A DNA stretch of 64,000 bases from Treponema sp. (GTDB lineage Bacteria; Spirochaetota; Spirochaetia; Treponematales; Treponemataceae): NCBI GenBank assembly GCA_017525605.1, contig JAFXSM010000036.1, positions 62,001 through 126,000 on the forward strand, written 5' to 3'. Below, piece after piece: positions 26,088 to 35,006 of the stretch. Under the pieces are notes generated by a model. That model did not search any database, was not told the origin of the DNA, and saw only the letters and a program-made list of their open reading frames with translations. Every line of letters begins with the position of its first letter. The first letter of the stretch is position 1. The translations under genes and the position numbers were made by a program.

Positions 26088-28202
26088 TCACACAGTGAAC
26101 AAATCTATCTGCTCGCCGATTTTGTCGATTGATTCCTTGACCTGCGCGGAAATGCCGCTGAGGGTCGCGCCGGTCTCGTTGATTTTCCTTGCGCCGTCGG
26201 ACATTTCGTCCATGCTGGAATTCATCGCGCCCGTGGACGCGCGGAGGTGATTCATCTCGCGGACAACTTTGTCGCTCTGTCCCGCCATGCTTCGCGAAGA
26301 CTTGCGGACTTCGACAGTGCTGTCGTTCATGTTCTTGAGAGCGTCGGTTATCTGCTTCGAGCCGTCATTCTGCTCTTCCATCGCGGCTTTAATCTGAACC
26401 ATGAGCTGGCTCGTCTCCTTGATTTTGTCGGAGACCGTCGAAAGCGCGCTGCTGGATTCGTCCGAAGAAGAGACGACATCCGCAATCGAGTCGCGAATCG
26501 CAGAAAGCTGGTCGCCGATTGTGCGCGACTGCTCGCTCGATGTTTCCGAAAGTTTCCTGATTTCGTCCGCAACGACCGCAAATCCCTTTCCCGCCTCGCC
26601 CGCATGAGCAGCCTCGATTGCGGCGTTCATCGCGAGAAGGTTCGTCTGTTCCGCAATTGCAGAAATCGCCGCGTTCGCATCCTGAAGCATCTGCGACTGT
26701 CCTTCAATCTGCTGTATCCTTTCGTTCACAGCCTGCTGCTTCCTGAATCCAATCTCGGCGTTCACCTGCAAATCCTCGAACGACTTGCTCATCTTGTCCA
26801 CGGAGCTGTTCACCGACACGATGTTTCCAATCATCTGCTCGACAGCCGAACTTGCCTGCTCAACTCCTGCCGACTGGCTCTCAATCATTTTGTCGAGCGT
26901 CGAAATCGATTCCGATATGCTGTTCGTGTTTTCGTCTGCATTCTCCACGCTCGTATTCTGATTTCTAATCTGACCGTGAACGCTCTCGATATTCGCAAGG
27001 ATTTCCGTAATCGCGCTTGAGGCATCCTGAGTGCTTTCCGAAAGGGATTCTCCGCTGACGGCAAGACTTGTCTTCGACTGCTTTACCGCGCTGACGATTT
27101 CGTGCAGCTTGTCCATGAAACTGTCAAAATAGATCACGAGGTCGCCGATTTCGTCACGAACATACAAATCGCACCTCTTCGTAAGGTCAGCTTCACCTGT
27201 CGAAAGATTTTTAAGGAATTTCGAGACATTGCCGATTCGCTTGAGAAGCCACCGCATGAACCTCCAGCCGATTAGGACGAGGACTGCGGCAATCAGAGCA
27301 CTAAGCGGAAGAACGAGACGGAGCGTCGCAAATGTCGTGTCCGTCACAATGTCGAGGTCTTTTGCAAGGCATATCATTCCGTTCACGGAGGACGAATCGT
27401 CCTTGAGCGGAGCGTACACGGAGAACAATCTTTTTCCGAAATATCTCACCTCGCCGGAATAAGTCTCACCGCGGGAAAGAACCGAATTCCTTATATCAGC
27501 ATTATCGAGTTTCGAGCCAATGGAAGCTGCAACTGTTGACTGAACAATCTGCTCGCCTGAAAAAAGCGCGCAGTCAACGTTGTATCCGTTCTCCATCAGC
27601 GTGATGAAATCTTCCGTCGCCAAATCATAAACGGACACGACAGCACCGACAATTTCTCCGTCATAAAAAACAGGAGCCGAATAAATCATTCCGAATTTTG
27701 CGTTTCCAACCGGCTGATAATCCGTGAACTGCTTTCCGCCTAGCGAACTCTTGACTCCGTTCAGCGACATGAGCGACATTCCGTTTTTCAGGATATTCCC
27801 GTCGCCAACAACGACAGAGCCCGACTTGTCGACGAATGCCATTCCCTCAAAATCGAACTGCTCTGAAAAATAATTCATGGCATTATCAAGCGTGTCCAAG
27901 TCGCCACTAGCCAACGCCTCCTTAACGTCAGGCCTGTCCGCCGCCATCACTGAATAACTTTTGAGAGTCACGTTCCAGTCAACGAGAACGCGGAGCGCGC
28001 CTTCCGACGTGTGCAAAAGCCCCGCCTTCGTATCCGAAATCAGATTGCTCTTGAAAACGTGGAGCGAAATCGAGACAACGCCCACAGTCGCCACAATGAC
28101 CGACAACCCGATTATGAAAAGGAACTTCGTTAGAATCGAAATATCCCTTTTCGCGTTCTTGTCGAATCTGTCCAAGCTTTTTCTTTTATTTTCACCGCCC
28201 AA
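26088..28202 (-). CDS. Methyl-accepting chemotaxis protein (double-Cache receptor)
   Basis: Transmembrane chemoreceptor, about 704 residues: TM1 ([19 protein letters not shown], residues 28-46), a periplasmic Cache-type sensor (residues about 55-280), TM2 ([20 protein letters not shown]), HAMP, and a long cytoplasmic coiled coil with the conserved hairpin tip ([20 protein letters not shown], then [11 protein letters not shown]). It feeds the CheA-CheW pathway; a cheW gene is at 54.9 kb. The start is TTG at 28202, supported by GGAGG seven bases upstream. There is no C-terminal CheR-docking pentapeptide (it ends IDLFTV). The ligand is unknown. Confidence 0.93.
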   Translation of the reverse strand: MGGENKRKSLDRFDKNAKRDISILTKFLFIIGLSVIVATVGVVSISLHVFKSNLISDTKAGLLHTSEGALRVLVDWNVTLKSYSVMAADRPDVKEALASGDLDTLDNAMNYFSEQFDFEGMAFVDKSGSVVVGDGNILKNGMSLMSLNGVKSSLGGKQFTDYQPVGNAKFGMIYSAPVFYDGEIVGAVVSVYDLATEDFITLMENGYNVDCALFSGEQIVQSTVAASIGSKLDNADIRNSVLSRGETYSGEVRYFGKRLFSVYAPLKDDSSSVNGMICLAKDLDIVTDTTFATLRLVLPLSALIAAVLVLIGWRFMRWLLKRIGNVSKFLKNLSTGEADLTKRCDLYVRDEIGDLVIYFDSFMDKLHEIVSAVKQSKTSLAVSGESLSESTQDASSAITEILANIESVHGQIRNQNTSVENADENTNSISESISTLDKMIESQSAGVEQASSAVEQMIGNIVSVNSSVDKMSKSFEDLQVNAEIGFRKQQAVNERIQQIEGQSQMLQDANAAISAIAEQTNLLAMNAAIEAAHAGEAGKGFAVVADEIRKLSETSSEQSRTIGDQLSAIRDSIADVVSSSDESSSALSTVSDKIKETSQLMVQIKAAMEEQNDGSKQITDALKNMNDSTVEVRKSSRSMAGQSDKVVREMNHLRASTGAMNSSMDEMSDGARKINETGATLSGISAQVKESIDKIGEQIDLFTV

Positions 28203-28227
28203 AACACAACCTCCAACTGCGCTTTTA

Positions 28228-28256
28228 TTTTTAGATTCTGTTTAAGAATAACACAA
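28228..28256 (-). promoter_or_regulatory. Predicted promoter of the chemoreceptor gene
   Basis: Minus strand: TTGTGT (28256-28251), 17 bases, TAAAAA (28233-28228). The spacer contains the inverted repeat ATTCT-TAAAC-AGAAT, a possible operator. The leader to the TTG start is about 20 bases and holds the GGAGG site. Confidence 0.4.
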
Positions 28257-28325
28257 GAAATTGAATTTCAGAAAGAAAAAATGAGAAGGAGGACGAAGGG
28301 AGATTGGAGGAATATAGAAATAAAA

Positions 28326-28389
28326 AATCCCGCAAAGCCATTTGAAGTGTACCCCATTTATTGGACACTTCATTTGACCTCACGGGATT
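28326..28389 (-). terminator. Nested-hairpin terminator of the 28.4-32.5 kb envelope cluster
   Basis: An outer stem AATCCCG/CGGGATT encloses an inner stem GAAGTGT(A)CC/GGACACTTC (28344-28353 with 28363-28371). On the minus strand the outer stem is followed directly by a T-run, as in an intrinsic terminator, 50 bases past the stop of the lipoprotein gene. The inner palindrome vaguely resembles the ends of some IS3-family elements. Confidence 0.65.
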
Positions 28390-28439
28390 CAGATTTACGA
28401 AACACGGCATTGAACCGTGATTCGTTTCAAATCAAAAAC

Positions 28440-30863
28440 TTACTGGCTGATACGAACGATTTGAGTAATATCGTATGTGTAAGTTCCCTTTGTTGCGGAA
28501 ATCGTGAACAAGTATTTACCGAGCAGGTAATTTGTCAGCTTGAAGTCGAATGTTCCGCTTGCTGCATCAGCATCATAAGTAACTGCATTGTCAGCGATGC
28601 GCGTAATTCTGAGATGAATCTTGCTGTACTTGATGTCATGCGCAGCACCAGCATCATCTGTATATTTAGCATTCGTGTTCAATGAAATTGTGATTCCATC
28701 GATTGTATCGCTGATAGACAACGGATCAGTAGCATCGGCAAGCGTAATCAAGCTATCCGTAGTTCCATCTCCGGCATTTGTAGCTTCATTCCAGAGCGTG
28801 CTACTTTCAGTAATATAGTCCGCAGTTTTGTCCGTAACTCCCGACTTGAGAGCTACAGTAAAGAAACCTTTGTTGAGTTCGTAACGACTCATATCAGTGA
28901 AGTTGACATCTGCGGTGACATCAACAGTCGTCTTGAATTTTGCGACAAGATAAAGATTCTTGAAGCCAGTGTACAACGGAGGAGTATAATCTTCAGAACC
29001 GGCAGTAAGGTCAGTAGCATACGCTGTTCCGTTCACATCACCTTTCATCCATGTGAGCCAATATGAGCCGTTGGCATCTTTGAGTTCGACATGAACGCCA
29101 GACTGTGCAGTACCAGTAGTGTCGATGTAATCATTTTCAGCTCCAGTTACCCCCGTAATAGGCGGAGTTGCACTCGTATCTGCTTTTATAGAGTTTGGAT
29201 GGATAATGGCAACTTTAGAAGTGCTGACAGAAGCTGTAGATGCATCCGCATTATGCTGGCTTTCGTACAAAATCGTCGCAGGCATTTTTGAAGCAGCAAG
29301 AGTTCCGTCTGCATCGACATAAGTTCCGCCGTTAAGATCGTACTTAATCTGATAACGGTTCATCGTTGCTACATCATCATCGAAACTCTGCATAGTAAGA
29401 GTATATGGATCGTTAGTCTGAGTTGGCGTAACTGTCTTTCCGCCGACAGTAATGTCTGTGCCTTTTGCACAACCATCGGTAGAAGCAAATGTTGTAGGAG
29501 AAGCAGGAATTTTGTGCAAATCAAGATATGTGTAATCAGAGTTACCGACATCGTTTACGGCACGAATTCTAGCTACGAACCTGTGCTCCATAGGAAGAAG
29601 CATCTTGAGATGGCTTTGATTCATGTTAAGCGAACCGACACTGTCACCCGAACCGCTGTAAGAAACAAAGAGCGGACATTTAGAAAGATTTGTCTTATTG
29701 AGGAGAAGCACATCTGAATCAGTTATATCTTCCCACAAAGTAGGGCTTGTAGTTGTAATGGCAGCATTAAAATCTTTTGCCAAACCTTTTGTCTTAGCCT
29801 CATCACCCCATTCATCATCCGTTGTCGGCATTTTCGGATAAAGAGCCGTAGAAGTTTTGTCATCGACTTTCATAAGCTCAAGCTCGAATCCCGTCTCGCA
29901 GTCAGATGTGTCAGTCCATGCGAATTCAACAATGTAGTGTGAACTGTCAGAGCTTGTAGGGTCTGTAAAGCCAGCAATAAAATCGGCAGGCTGAGTCGGA
30001 GGATAGTCGATAATGTCGCGAATCCAGAAAGTACCTTTCGTTGTCTGATTTGTAAGAACTATAACTTTCTCAGAACATTTATACGATTTATTAGGAGTTA
30101 CATTTGTATTGGTCAAAGTTACAACCAAATTGTAAGAGCCTGCATCAATCGTAGATGTATCAACTTTGAATGATGTAGTGTCGTTTACAGTTCCATCAGA
30201 AGCAACGGTGATAGGAGCCGCACTTGATGTCGGGTAAACAATCTGAGAGCTTGTGTCATAATCATAAAGACCTGCAGTGACGGTGTAGCCGGCAGGAATT
30301 GTAAAGCCAGCGACAGTCTTGATTCCAATCTCAAGTTTTCCCTGACCGGTCATATTGTTTGCCGTCAAAGTAAATGCAACCGCAGTGTTGTATCTCAAAT
30401 CCGCCGTGGCATATCCAGCAAGAGCTGCAGCTGTCTTTACTGTAGACTCAGCCAAAGTTGCAGAAGCTGTAACAACTCCCTGAGGAACTGCATAAAGTTT
30501 GAACTCATAAGAATTCAGTTCGAAGGTCTCCGTCACAGTTCCAACAGTTTTATCATCAGCACTTGCCGTAAAAGTGGTTTGTCTTACAGTCCAATTTGTT
30601 TCTTTCAATGTCTTGTAGGCAAGAAAGAAATCAAGATTATCTGCATTGATGCTATCCGGCAAAATTGTACGAGCAGAAGAATCTCCGGAAGACGGAAATT
30701 CAAGAACTTTCTCGTCAGCCCGTGCAGTCAAAGTTATTTCTTTTGAACTGGAAACGGACGTGTCGTCACTGACAGTTGCATCGGAATTCAAGTTAGAGCA
30801 ACTGGCAAAAAGCACAGTCGCAACACCGGCAACAATCGCTGCAAGTTTTAAAATTTTTTTCAT
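28440..30863 (-). CDS. Large lipoprotein with fibronectin-III-like and InlB-type repeat segments
   Basis: 807 residues from the ATG at 30863, which has a GGAGG site. The N-terminus is a lipoprotein signal (KLAAIVAGVATVLFASCSN; lipidated Cys in LFASC). It continues into Thr/Asp/Ser-rich beta domains. One stretch looks like fibronectin type III (start PADFIAGFTD, end RIRAVNDVGNSDYTYL). Another (YQIKYDLNGGTYVDADG) resembles the InlB B-repeat of surface proteins. It is likely displayed on the outer membrane or the periplasmic face. Binding partner unknown. It belongs to a three-gene envelope cluster with the next two genes. Confidence 0.75.
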   Translation of the reverse strand: MKKILKLAAIVAGVATVLFASCSNLNSDATVSDDTSVSSSKEITLTARADEKVLEFPSSGDSSARTILPDSINADNLDFFLAYKTLKETNWTVRQTTFTASADDKTVGTVTETFELNSYEFKLYAVPQGVVTASATLAESTVKTAAALAGYATADLRYNTAVAFTLTANNMTGQGKLEIGIKTVAGFTIPAGYTVTAGLYDYDTSSQIVYPTSSAAPITVASDGTVNDTTSFKVDTSTIDAGSYNLVVTLTNTNVTPNKSYKCSEKVIVLTNQTTKGTFWIRDIIDYPPTQPADFIAGFTDPTSSDSSHYIVEFAWTDTSDCETGFELELMKVDDKTSTALYPKMPTTDDEWGDEAKTKGLAKDFNAAITTTSPTLWEDITDSDVLLLNKTNLSKCPLFVSYSGSGDSVGSLNMNQSHLKMLLPMEHRFVARIRAVNDVGNSDYTYLDLHKIPASPTTFASTDGCAKGTDITVGGKTVTPTQTNDPYTLTMQSFDDDVATMNRYQIKYDLNGGTYVDADGTLAASKMPATILYESQHNADASTASVSTSKVAIIHPNSIKADTSATPPITGVTGAENDYIDTTGTAQSGVHVELKDANGSYWLTWMKGDVNGTAYATDLTAGSEDYTPPLYTGFKNLYLVAKFKTTVDVTADVNFTDMSRYELNKGFFTVALKSGVTDKTADYITESSTLWNEATNAGDGTTDSLITLADATDPLSISDTIDGITISLNTNAKYTDDAGAAHDIKYSKIHLRITRIADNAVTYDADAASGTFDFKLTNYLLGKYLFTISATKGTYTYDITQIVRISQ

Positions 30864-30904
30864 ATTTTCCTCCATGTTGCAGAAAAGATACACGTTTAAA
30901 AACA

Positions 30905-30926
30905 GTGATTCACCATGCGCAATCAC
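30905..30926. repeat. Inverted repeat upstream of the large lipoprotein gene
   Basis: GTGATT (30905-30910) and AATCAC (30921-30926) flank a 10-base spacer, about 42 bases upstream of the lipoprotein ATG and just after the stop of the upstream gene. It could be an operator half-site pair or a small RNA hairpin. No regulator is linked. Confidence 0.35.
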
Positions 30927-30932
30927 AACGCG

Positions 30933-31433
30933 CTAATAATACAAATGTCTGTATATAACGATAGCCGCAACGTCCTTGTACTCGCTCCCCCTTTTGTCAG
31001 TAACGGTCAAAGTCACTTCATAAACTTTATTAGATTCCAGCCCTGAATCAGGGATGTATATCTGAAACAACTTTTCCCGCCATGCATTATATTTTGAAAC
31101 TCCATCTTCATAACCGAATGGATAAAATTCAACAACGGAATCATTATCATCAGGGTCTGTCAGTTTCCAGAGAATCGAAGCGCATCCGTTAGGAGCTGAA
31201 AGTGTGAGCGTGGAATCTTCCCAAACAAAATACTCTTCAAGAAGCATTTTTGAAGGAACAAACCCCTCGTCACCTGGCTCAAGAACTTCCTCCTCCTCGC
31301 TCTTCGACACCGTCGTATACGCCGTGGTGAACCCCTCGTTGTACTGGTCAACCATGTCCTGCACGCTGTTTCCGCAAGAGGCTGCTATCAAGAGAAAAAC
31401 TGAAGATGCGGCGACAAAATAAAATTTCCTCAT
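30933..31433 (-). CDS. Small lipoprotein with Ig-like/PKD-like domain
   Basis: 166 residues with a lipoprotein signal (FVAASSVFLLIAASCGNS; Cys in IAASC). The rest is a single beta-sandwich-like domain ending YEVTLTVTDKRGSEYKDVAAIVIYRHLYY, where VTLTVTDKRG resembles the last strands of PKD domains. Its ATG overlaps the stop of the acidic barrel-protein gene by four bases, so the two are coupled. Function unknown; probably anchored in the outer membrane. Confidence 0.75.
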   Translation of the reverse strand: MRKFYFVAASSVFLLIAASCGNSVQDMVDQYNEGFTTAYTTVSKSEEEEVLEPGDEGFVPSKMLLEEYFVWEDSTLTLSAPNGCASILWKLTDPDDNDSVVEFYPFGYEDGVSKYNAWREKLFQIYIPDSGLESNKVYEVTLTVTDKRGSEYKDVAAIVIYRHLYY

Positions 31434-32491
31434 TTTTTGCTTCTGAACATTTCTATAGGAATCGCCACCCCAACTTTTCCCTCAAACACAAATTTCCAGT
31501 TCGTATCATACTGAACGCCAAACGAGGCGCGCAGCCACTTCCAGCTAGCACCGACGGAGAAATCCGCAAGCACGTTCGTGTACAACTTTCCGAAATGCGC
31601 ATTCTTCAAGCTGTTGTTGTACAGGAATCTGAAATTCACGCCAAGCGCAAACTCGGAGAACACGCTGATTCCGCGGTACAGATTGTTGTAGATGAGCCCA
31701 AAGCCGCCATAAGTGTACGTCCCGTAAAAGCAAGGGGCTGCAAGATTCGCTCCGTCAACCTGATACGAATACGGATAGTCACCATTCGGATTTCCGCGAC
31801 CGAGGCCTGCGCCACAAAGCCAATAAACCTGCTCCCTGAAATAATTCCTGTACGAAACATCGAAATTCCAGCAAAGCCCGAAATAGCTTTTCGGAATCGA
31901 ATTCAATCCGATACAGAAACTGAGCGTACTTTCAAGCGGAGTTTCTTCCGGCTGCTCCTCAACGTTTTCTTCCTGACCTTCGCTCTCCTCTTCTTCGTTC
32001 TCCTCCGGCAAATCCTCGTCTAAGCCATCTTCATCGGCATCATCTTTTTCTTCGTCTTCTGGCTCTTCAGGCTCACTTTCTTCGTCATTTTTTTCTTCGT
32101 CTTCTTTTTCATCGGAAGGCTCTTCTTCATCGGCATCCGGCTCGTCCGACGATTCCTCTTCCTGAACCTCTTCCCCTTCATCGTCAGGATCTATCTTGTC
32201 GCTGTCGAAATCATCCTCTTCATCAGGGTCAGCCTTTTCGGACTCGTCGGAATCATCTTCCGCATCATCAGGGTCGTCTTTCGGGTCAAAATCGACGAAA
32301 AAAGCATTTCCGTTTTTGTTGCTTTCATCGAGAAGATTGAAATTTCTGGCAGATTTTTGGATTCCGTCGTTCAACCAACTGTTCAAATCATCGTGAAAAT
32401 CGTCTTTCAAAAAAAAAGTCGCAGAAAATGAACTCGGAACAAAAAAGAAAAGGAATATACAAACTAAAAAAAATCCAGACTTTTTACGCAT
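31430..32491 (-). CDS. Exported protein: long acidic linker plus C-terminal beta-barrel-like domain
   Basis: 353 residues from the ATG at 32491. Signal peptide (FFLVCIFLFFFVPSSFSA), a short helical stretch, then an extremely Asp/Glu-rich low-complexity segment at about residues 70-186, then a C-terminal half of alternating aromatic strands (YFGLCWNFDVSYRNYF, FSVGASWKWLRASFGVQYD) that looks like an outer-membrane barrel. No family is recognised. It is first in the cluster with the two lipoproteins. The acidic linker could bind calcium or act as a spacer (inference). Confidence 0.7.
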   Translation of the reverse strand: MRKKSGFFLVCIFLFFFVPSSFSATFFLKDDFHDDLNSWLNDGIQKSARNFNLLDESNKNGNAFFVDFDPKDDPDDAEDDSDESEKADPDEEDDFDSDKIDPDDEGEEVQEEESSDEPDADEEEPSDEKEDEEKNDEESEPEEPEDEEKDDADEDGLDEDLPEENEEEESEGQEENVEEQPEETPLESTLSFCIGLNSIPKSYFGLCWNFDVSYRNYFREQVYWLCGAGLGRGNPNGDYPYSYQVDGANLAAPCFYGTYTYGGFGLIYNNLYRGISVFSEFALGVNFRFLYNNSLKNAHFGKLYTNVLADFSVGASWKWLRASFGVQYDTNWKFVFEGKVGVAIPIEMFRSKK

Positions 32492-32573
32492 CCTTGCCCC
32501 ATTTCTGATTTTCGGCTGCAAATCCATTTGCCAATAAACATCAATATTAGGGAATATTTTATCACAACGGAGC

Positions 32574-32615
32574 AAAAAAAAAAGCATAAATTCAGGATTT
32601 CTGAATCTATGCTTT
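32574..32615 (-). terminator. Intrinsic terminator of the tRNA operon
   Basis: On the minus strand AAAGCATAGATTCAG, loop AAATC, CTGAATTTATGCTTT, then a run of Ts (32583-32574). It lies just after tRNA-Glu and also precedes the barrel-protein gene. Confidence 0.85.
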
Positions 32616-32626
32616 AAAAAGAAAAA

Positions 32627-32699
32627 CGGTCCCTACGGGAGTCGAACCCATCTCTCCGCCTTGAGAGGGCGGCGAACTAAACCGATATTCGAAGGGACC
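32627..32699 (-). tRNA. tRNA-Glu (anticodon CTC)
   Basis: Acceptor arms GGTCCCT (5') and AGGGACC (3') pair fully, with discriminator G. The anticodon stem CCGCC/GGCGG closes loop CTCTCAA, giving anticodon CTC. The T arm has TTCGACT. CCA is not encoded. It is a C34 isoacceptor dedicated to GAG codons, 30 bases after tRNA-Gln in the same transcript. Confidence 0.95.
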
Positions 32700-32729
32700 A
32701 GTTAAATAATCAAGTAAAACTTGAAGTAG

Positions 32730-32800
32730 TTCCCCAAGGAGGATTCGAACCCCCACAGTCAGAACCAGAATCTGAAGTGCTACCATTACACAATCGGGGA
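32730..32800 (-). tRNA. tRNA-Gln (anticodon CTG)
   Basis: Acceptor TCCCCGA/TTGGGGA with discriminator A. The anticodon stem TCAGA/TCTGA closes loop TTCTGGT, giving anticodon CTG. The T loop is TTCGAAT. CCA is not encoded. It reads CAG codons and is first in the two-tRNA operon. Confidence 0.94.
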
Positions 32801-32857
32801 AGGAAACTTGCTAGAAGTTTTTTTTGTATCTGACGCTGTATCAGCGCTGATGAATGT

Positions 32858-32886
32858 ATATTAGCACACGAATATTTTTTCGTCAA
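32858..32886 (-). promoter_or_regulatory. Strong sigma-70 promoter of the tRNA operon
   Basis: Minus strand: -35 TTGACG (32886-32881), exactly 17 bases, -10 TAATAT (32863-32858). Predicted +1 is near 32851, where a perfect 10-base palindrome TCAGCGCTGA (32841-32850) begins. Confidence 0.85.
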
Positions 32887-32982
32887 CAGTTTTTGAAAAA
32901 AAATTTGCAAATTTTTTATTTTTTTTCTGCGCATTGTTAGCCGCGCCTAATTCGTTCAAATGCGACAATATTCCGCTTGTTT

Positions 32983-33010
32983 TTGAAAAAATCTGATGTT
33001 ACATTATTTT
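32983..33010 (+). promoter_or_regulatory. Predicted promoter of the ferredoxin gene
   Basis: TTGAAA (32983-32988), 16 bases, TATTTT (33005-33010). The leader carries GAGG at 33025-33028, nine bases before the ATG. The region between this and the divergent tRNA promoter is very A/T-rich. Confidence 0.45.
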
Positions 33011-33037
33011 AATCATTTTTTAGCGAGGTATTAGGAT

Positions 33038-33211
33038 ATGGCTTACAAAATCGATGCCGGAACATGCGTAAACTGCGGAACATGCGAACCTGACTGCCCA
33101 GTTGGAGCAATCTCAGAAGCAGACGGACACCGCCAGATTGATGCAACAAAGTGCGTCAGCTGCGGAACATGTGCTTCAGAGTGCCCTGCAGCAGCAATCG
33201 CAGAGGAATAA
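33038..33211 (+). CDS. 2[4Fe-4S] ferredoxin
   Basis: 57-residue clostridial-type ferredoxin. It has two CxxCxxCxxxCP clusters (CVNCGTCEPDCP and CVSCGTCASECP) in pseudo-twofold repeat. It is a low-potential electron carrier for anaerobic metabolism, for example hydrogenase or pyruvate:ferredoxin oxidoreductase. It is monocistronic: its own promoter lies upstream and a strong terminator directly after. Consistent with an anaerobic lifestyle. Confidence 0.96.
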   Translation: MAYKIDAGTCVNCGTCEPDCPVGAISEADGHRQIDATKCVSCGTCASECPAAAIAEE

Positions 33212-33234
33212 TCGCAGTTTTTATTCTTAAAATA

Positions 33235-33283
33235 CCTCGGAAAGCCGAATCAAACAGTCTCGGCTTTCCGAGGCTTTTTTTTT
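33235..33283 (+). terminator. Intrinsic terminator of the ferredoxin gene
   Basis: CCTCGGAAAGCCGA pairs with TCGGCTTTCCGAGG, a 14-base perfect stem with an 11-base loop, followed by C and a nine-T run. Confidence 0.95.
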
Positions 33284-33309
33284 CTCATTTCATGCTGTAA
33301 ACTTTTTTT

Positions 33310-33708
33310 ATGGTAAAAAAAATTGTCGCAGGCTACGGAAGTCTGTTTAACGCATTTTCAAAAATGGCGGCTCTCGTAGTCGTCTGTGCCGCAATCGGAG
33401 CGGCGTTCGTCATTCCGCTATGGAAATTCGCAACCGAAATGCCAAAAGCCTATACAATCGTCGTCATGGTTCTGATGATTGCGGCGGCAATTTTTCTCTG
33501 CGCAAAAAAAATAATCGACATCGGAATCAAGCCTGTCGCATCTTGGCTTGCAAAATTCGTCATAATCGCGGGCGGAATCGTCCTGTGCATCAAATTCGTT
33601 CTCGACGGAAACCGGATTCTCGCGCTTCCGACAATCCTTGCGATAATCGCGCTCTACGGAATAATCTCGTTTGGCTTCAAAAACGGAAAAAAGAAAGTTG
33701 AAAGCTGA
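33310..33708 (+). CDS. Small integral membrane protein, unknown
   Basis: 132 residues with about four hydrophobic helices (MAALVVVCAAIGAAFVIPLW, AYTIVVMVLMIAAAIFLCA, LAKFVIIAGGIVLCIKFVL, LALPTILAIIALYGIISFG) and a basic C-terminus. No family recognised. The ATG has no ribosome site and follows an extended -10-like TGCTGTAAA by 8 bases, so it may be leaderless. It is 54 bases upstream of the M23 peptidase gene, probably the same transcript. Confidence 0.75.
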   Translation: MVKKIVAGYGSLFNAFSKMAALVVVCAAIGAAFVIPLWKFATEMPKAYTIVVMVLMIAAAIFLCAKKIIDIGIKPVASWLAKFVIIAGGIVLCIKFVLDGNRILALPTILAIIALYGIISFGFKNGKKKVES

Positions 33709-33762
33709 AAACTGAAAGTTGAAAGCGAAAAAAATGGTCGGGGACGAATTGAACGAAGGATT

Positions 33763-35001
33763 ATGAACAAAAAAAAACGTAAGACACTGATTATCTTCTC
33801 TTCAATATGTTTGTGCACTTTCGTTGTGAACAGCGAAGATATTCAGAATGAGGGGTTATCGGCAAATACGTCAGAAAACATTCTTGAAACCCTAGCGAAA
33901 AAAGTCATAAACGAGCCAATCGAAGAATATAAAAAGTTTGTCAAAGCTGGCGAACTAAAAAAACTGAAAGTGTCATGGTCAACAAAAAAGACCGAAGCAG
34001 AAAAAGAAAAGGAAAGAGAAGAAAACAAAATATTTCAGAAGTACGAAAGGGAAATCGAAAAGGCAAACATGGATATACGACAAAACAAATATCCAGAAGA
34101 ATTGCTTTATTACACTTACACCTTAAAGCCTGAAGATTTAAAAAATGGTAACGGTTTCAATCAAATTGTCGCAAGTTTAAAACAAGAGAGAGGAACATTC
34201 GCATCAATAAATGAAATCGCCTCCCCGAACGAGCTTAAACCTGGCATGAAGCTAATCCTCCCACTTTATCAGGGATTGTATATTCCAGAAACTCCTTCAA
34301 ATGATTTCGAATTCTTACTTGCGCAGGAAGCTCAAACGGAATTGAACAACGCAGTAGTTATAAAAGAAGAAGAAAAGAAAACCCAAAAAGCGACTGCAAA
34401 AACGACACCGAAAACTAATGAACAAAAAACAGACTCTCAAAAAAATTCAGAATATAAAAAAACGGAATCCATAAAAAAAGTCGCAAAAACACAGAAAGTA
34501 CAAAAAGTCGAACTCAACGGCAAAAAATACAACTACATTCCGGAAAAAAGCATGACAACAACCGCACAAGCATTTTTCCTTTCGCAAAAGAACGATGACA
34601 GCGAAAAGATGATTCTTCCGCTTGAGAGAAAGATGATTATCACGTCGCAGTTCGGCTACAGGACAAGCCCGATTACGGGAAAATGGAAACTCCACGCGGG
34701 AGTTGACCTTGCGGCATCTGTAGGCACGCCGGTCCGCGCCTGCATGAGGGGAAAGGTGCTGGAAGCCGCGACGAACCACCCGATTTACGGAACGTATGTG
34801 ATAATCAGCCACCCAAACAAGATGACAAGCACTTATGCGCATCTTTCAAAACTCAACGTGAAGGCAAAAGAGGAAGTTTCAAAAGGGCACAAAATCGGAG
34901 AAGTCGGAACGACAGGAATGTCAACGGGACCGCACCTGCATTTCGAAATCAGAGAAGGCGGGAAGCCGACAGACCCGATAAAATTAGTCGGCTCAAAATA
35001 G
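33763..35001 (+). CDS. Exported M23-family (LytM-type) metallopeptidase
   Basis: 412 residues: an N-terminal membrane/signal segment (TLIIFSSICLCTFVVNS), a Lys/Glu-rich helical region, a LysM-like segment (YTYTLKPEDLKN ... INEIASPNELKPGMKLILP, residues about 110-165), a charged linker, and an M23 domain from about residue 285. Zinc/catalytic motifs are intact: HAGVD, then HLHFE. It probably cleaves peptidoglycan cross-links in the periplasm. The 5' half is A-rich and Lys-biased compared with the peptidase half. The PEGA-like gene starts 5 bases after its stop. Confidence 0.9.
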   Translation: MNKKKRKTLIIFSSICLCTFVVNSEDIQNEGLSANTSENILETLAKKVINEPIEEYKKFVKAGELKKLKVSWSTKKTEAEKEKEREENKIFQKYEREIEKANMDIRQNKYPEELLYYTYTLKPEDLKNGNGFNQIVASLKQERGTFASINEIASPNELKPGMKLILPLYQGLYIPETPSNDFEFLLAQEAQTELNNAVVIKEEEKKTQKATAKTTPKTNEQKTDSQKNSEYKKTESIKKVAKTQKVQKVELNGKKYNYIPEKSMTTTAQAFFLSQKNDDSEKMILPLERKMIITSQFGYRTSPITGKWKLHAGVDLAASVGTPVRACMRGKVLEAATNHPIYGTYVIISHPNKMTSTYAHLSKLNVKAKEEVSKGHKIGEVGTTGMSTGPHLHFEIREGGKPTDPIKLVGSK

Positions 35002-35006
35002 AAGAG

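Noticed and set aside
26247..27020. 257-residue plus-strand open frame opposite the chemoreceptor
   Set aside because: Mirrors the coiled-coil codons of the MCP signalling domain; Arg/His-rich product typical of antisense frames.
33689..33730. Direct repeat GAAAGTTGAAAGC twice around the stop of the small membrane protein gene
   Set aside because: Low-complexity purine-rich sequence; two copies only, no flanking element or target duplication.
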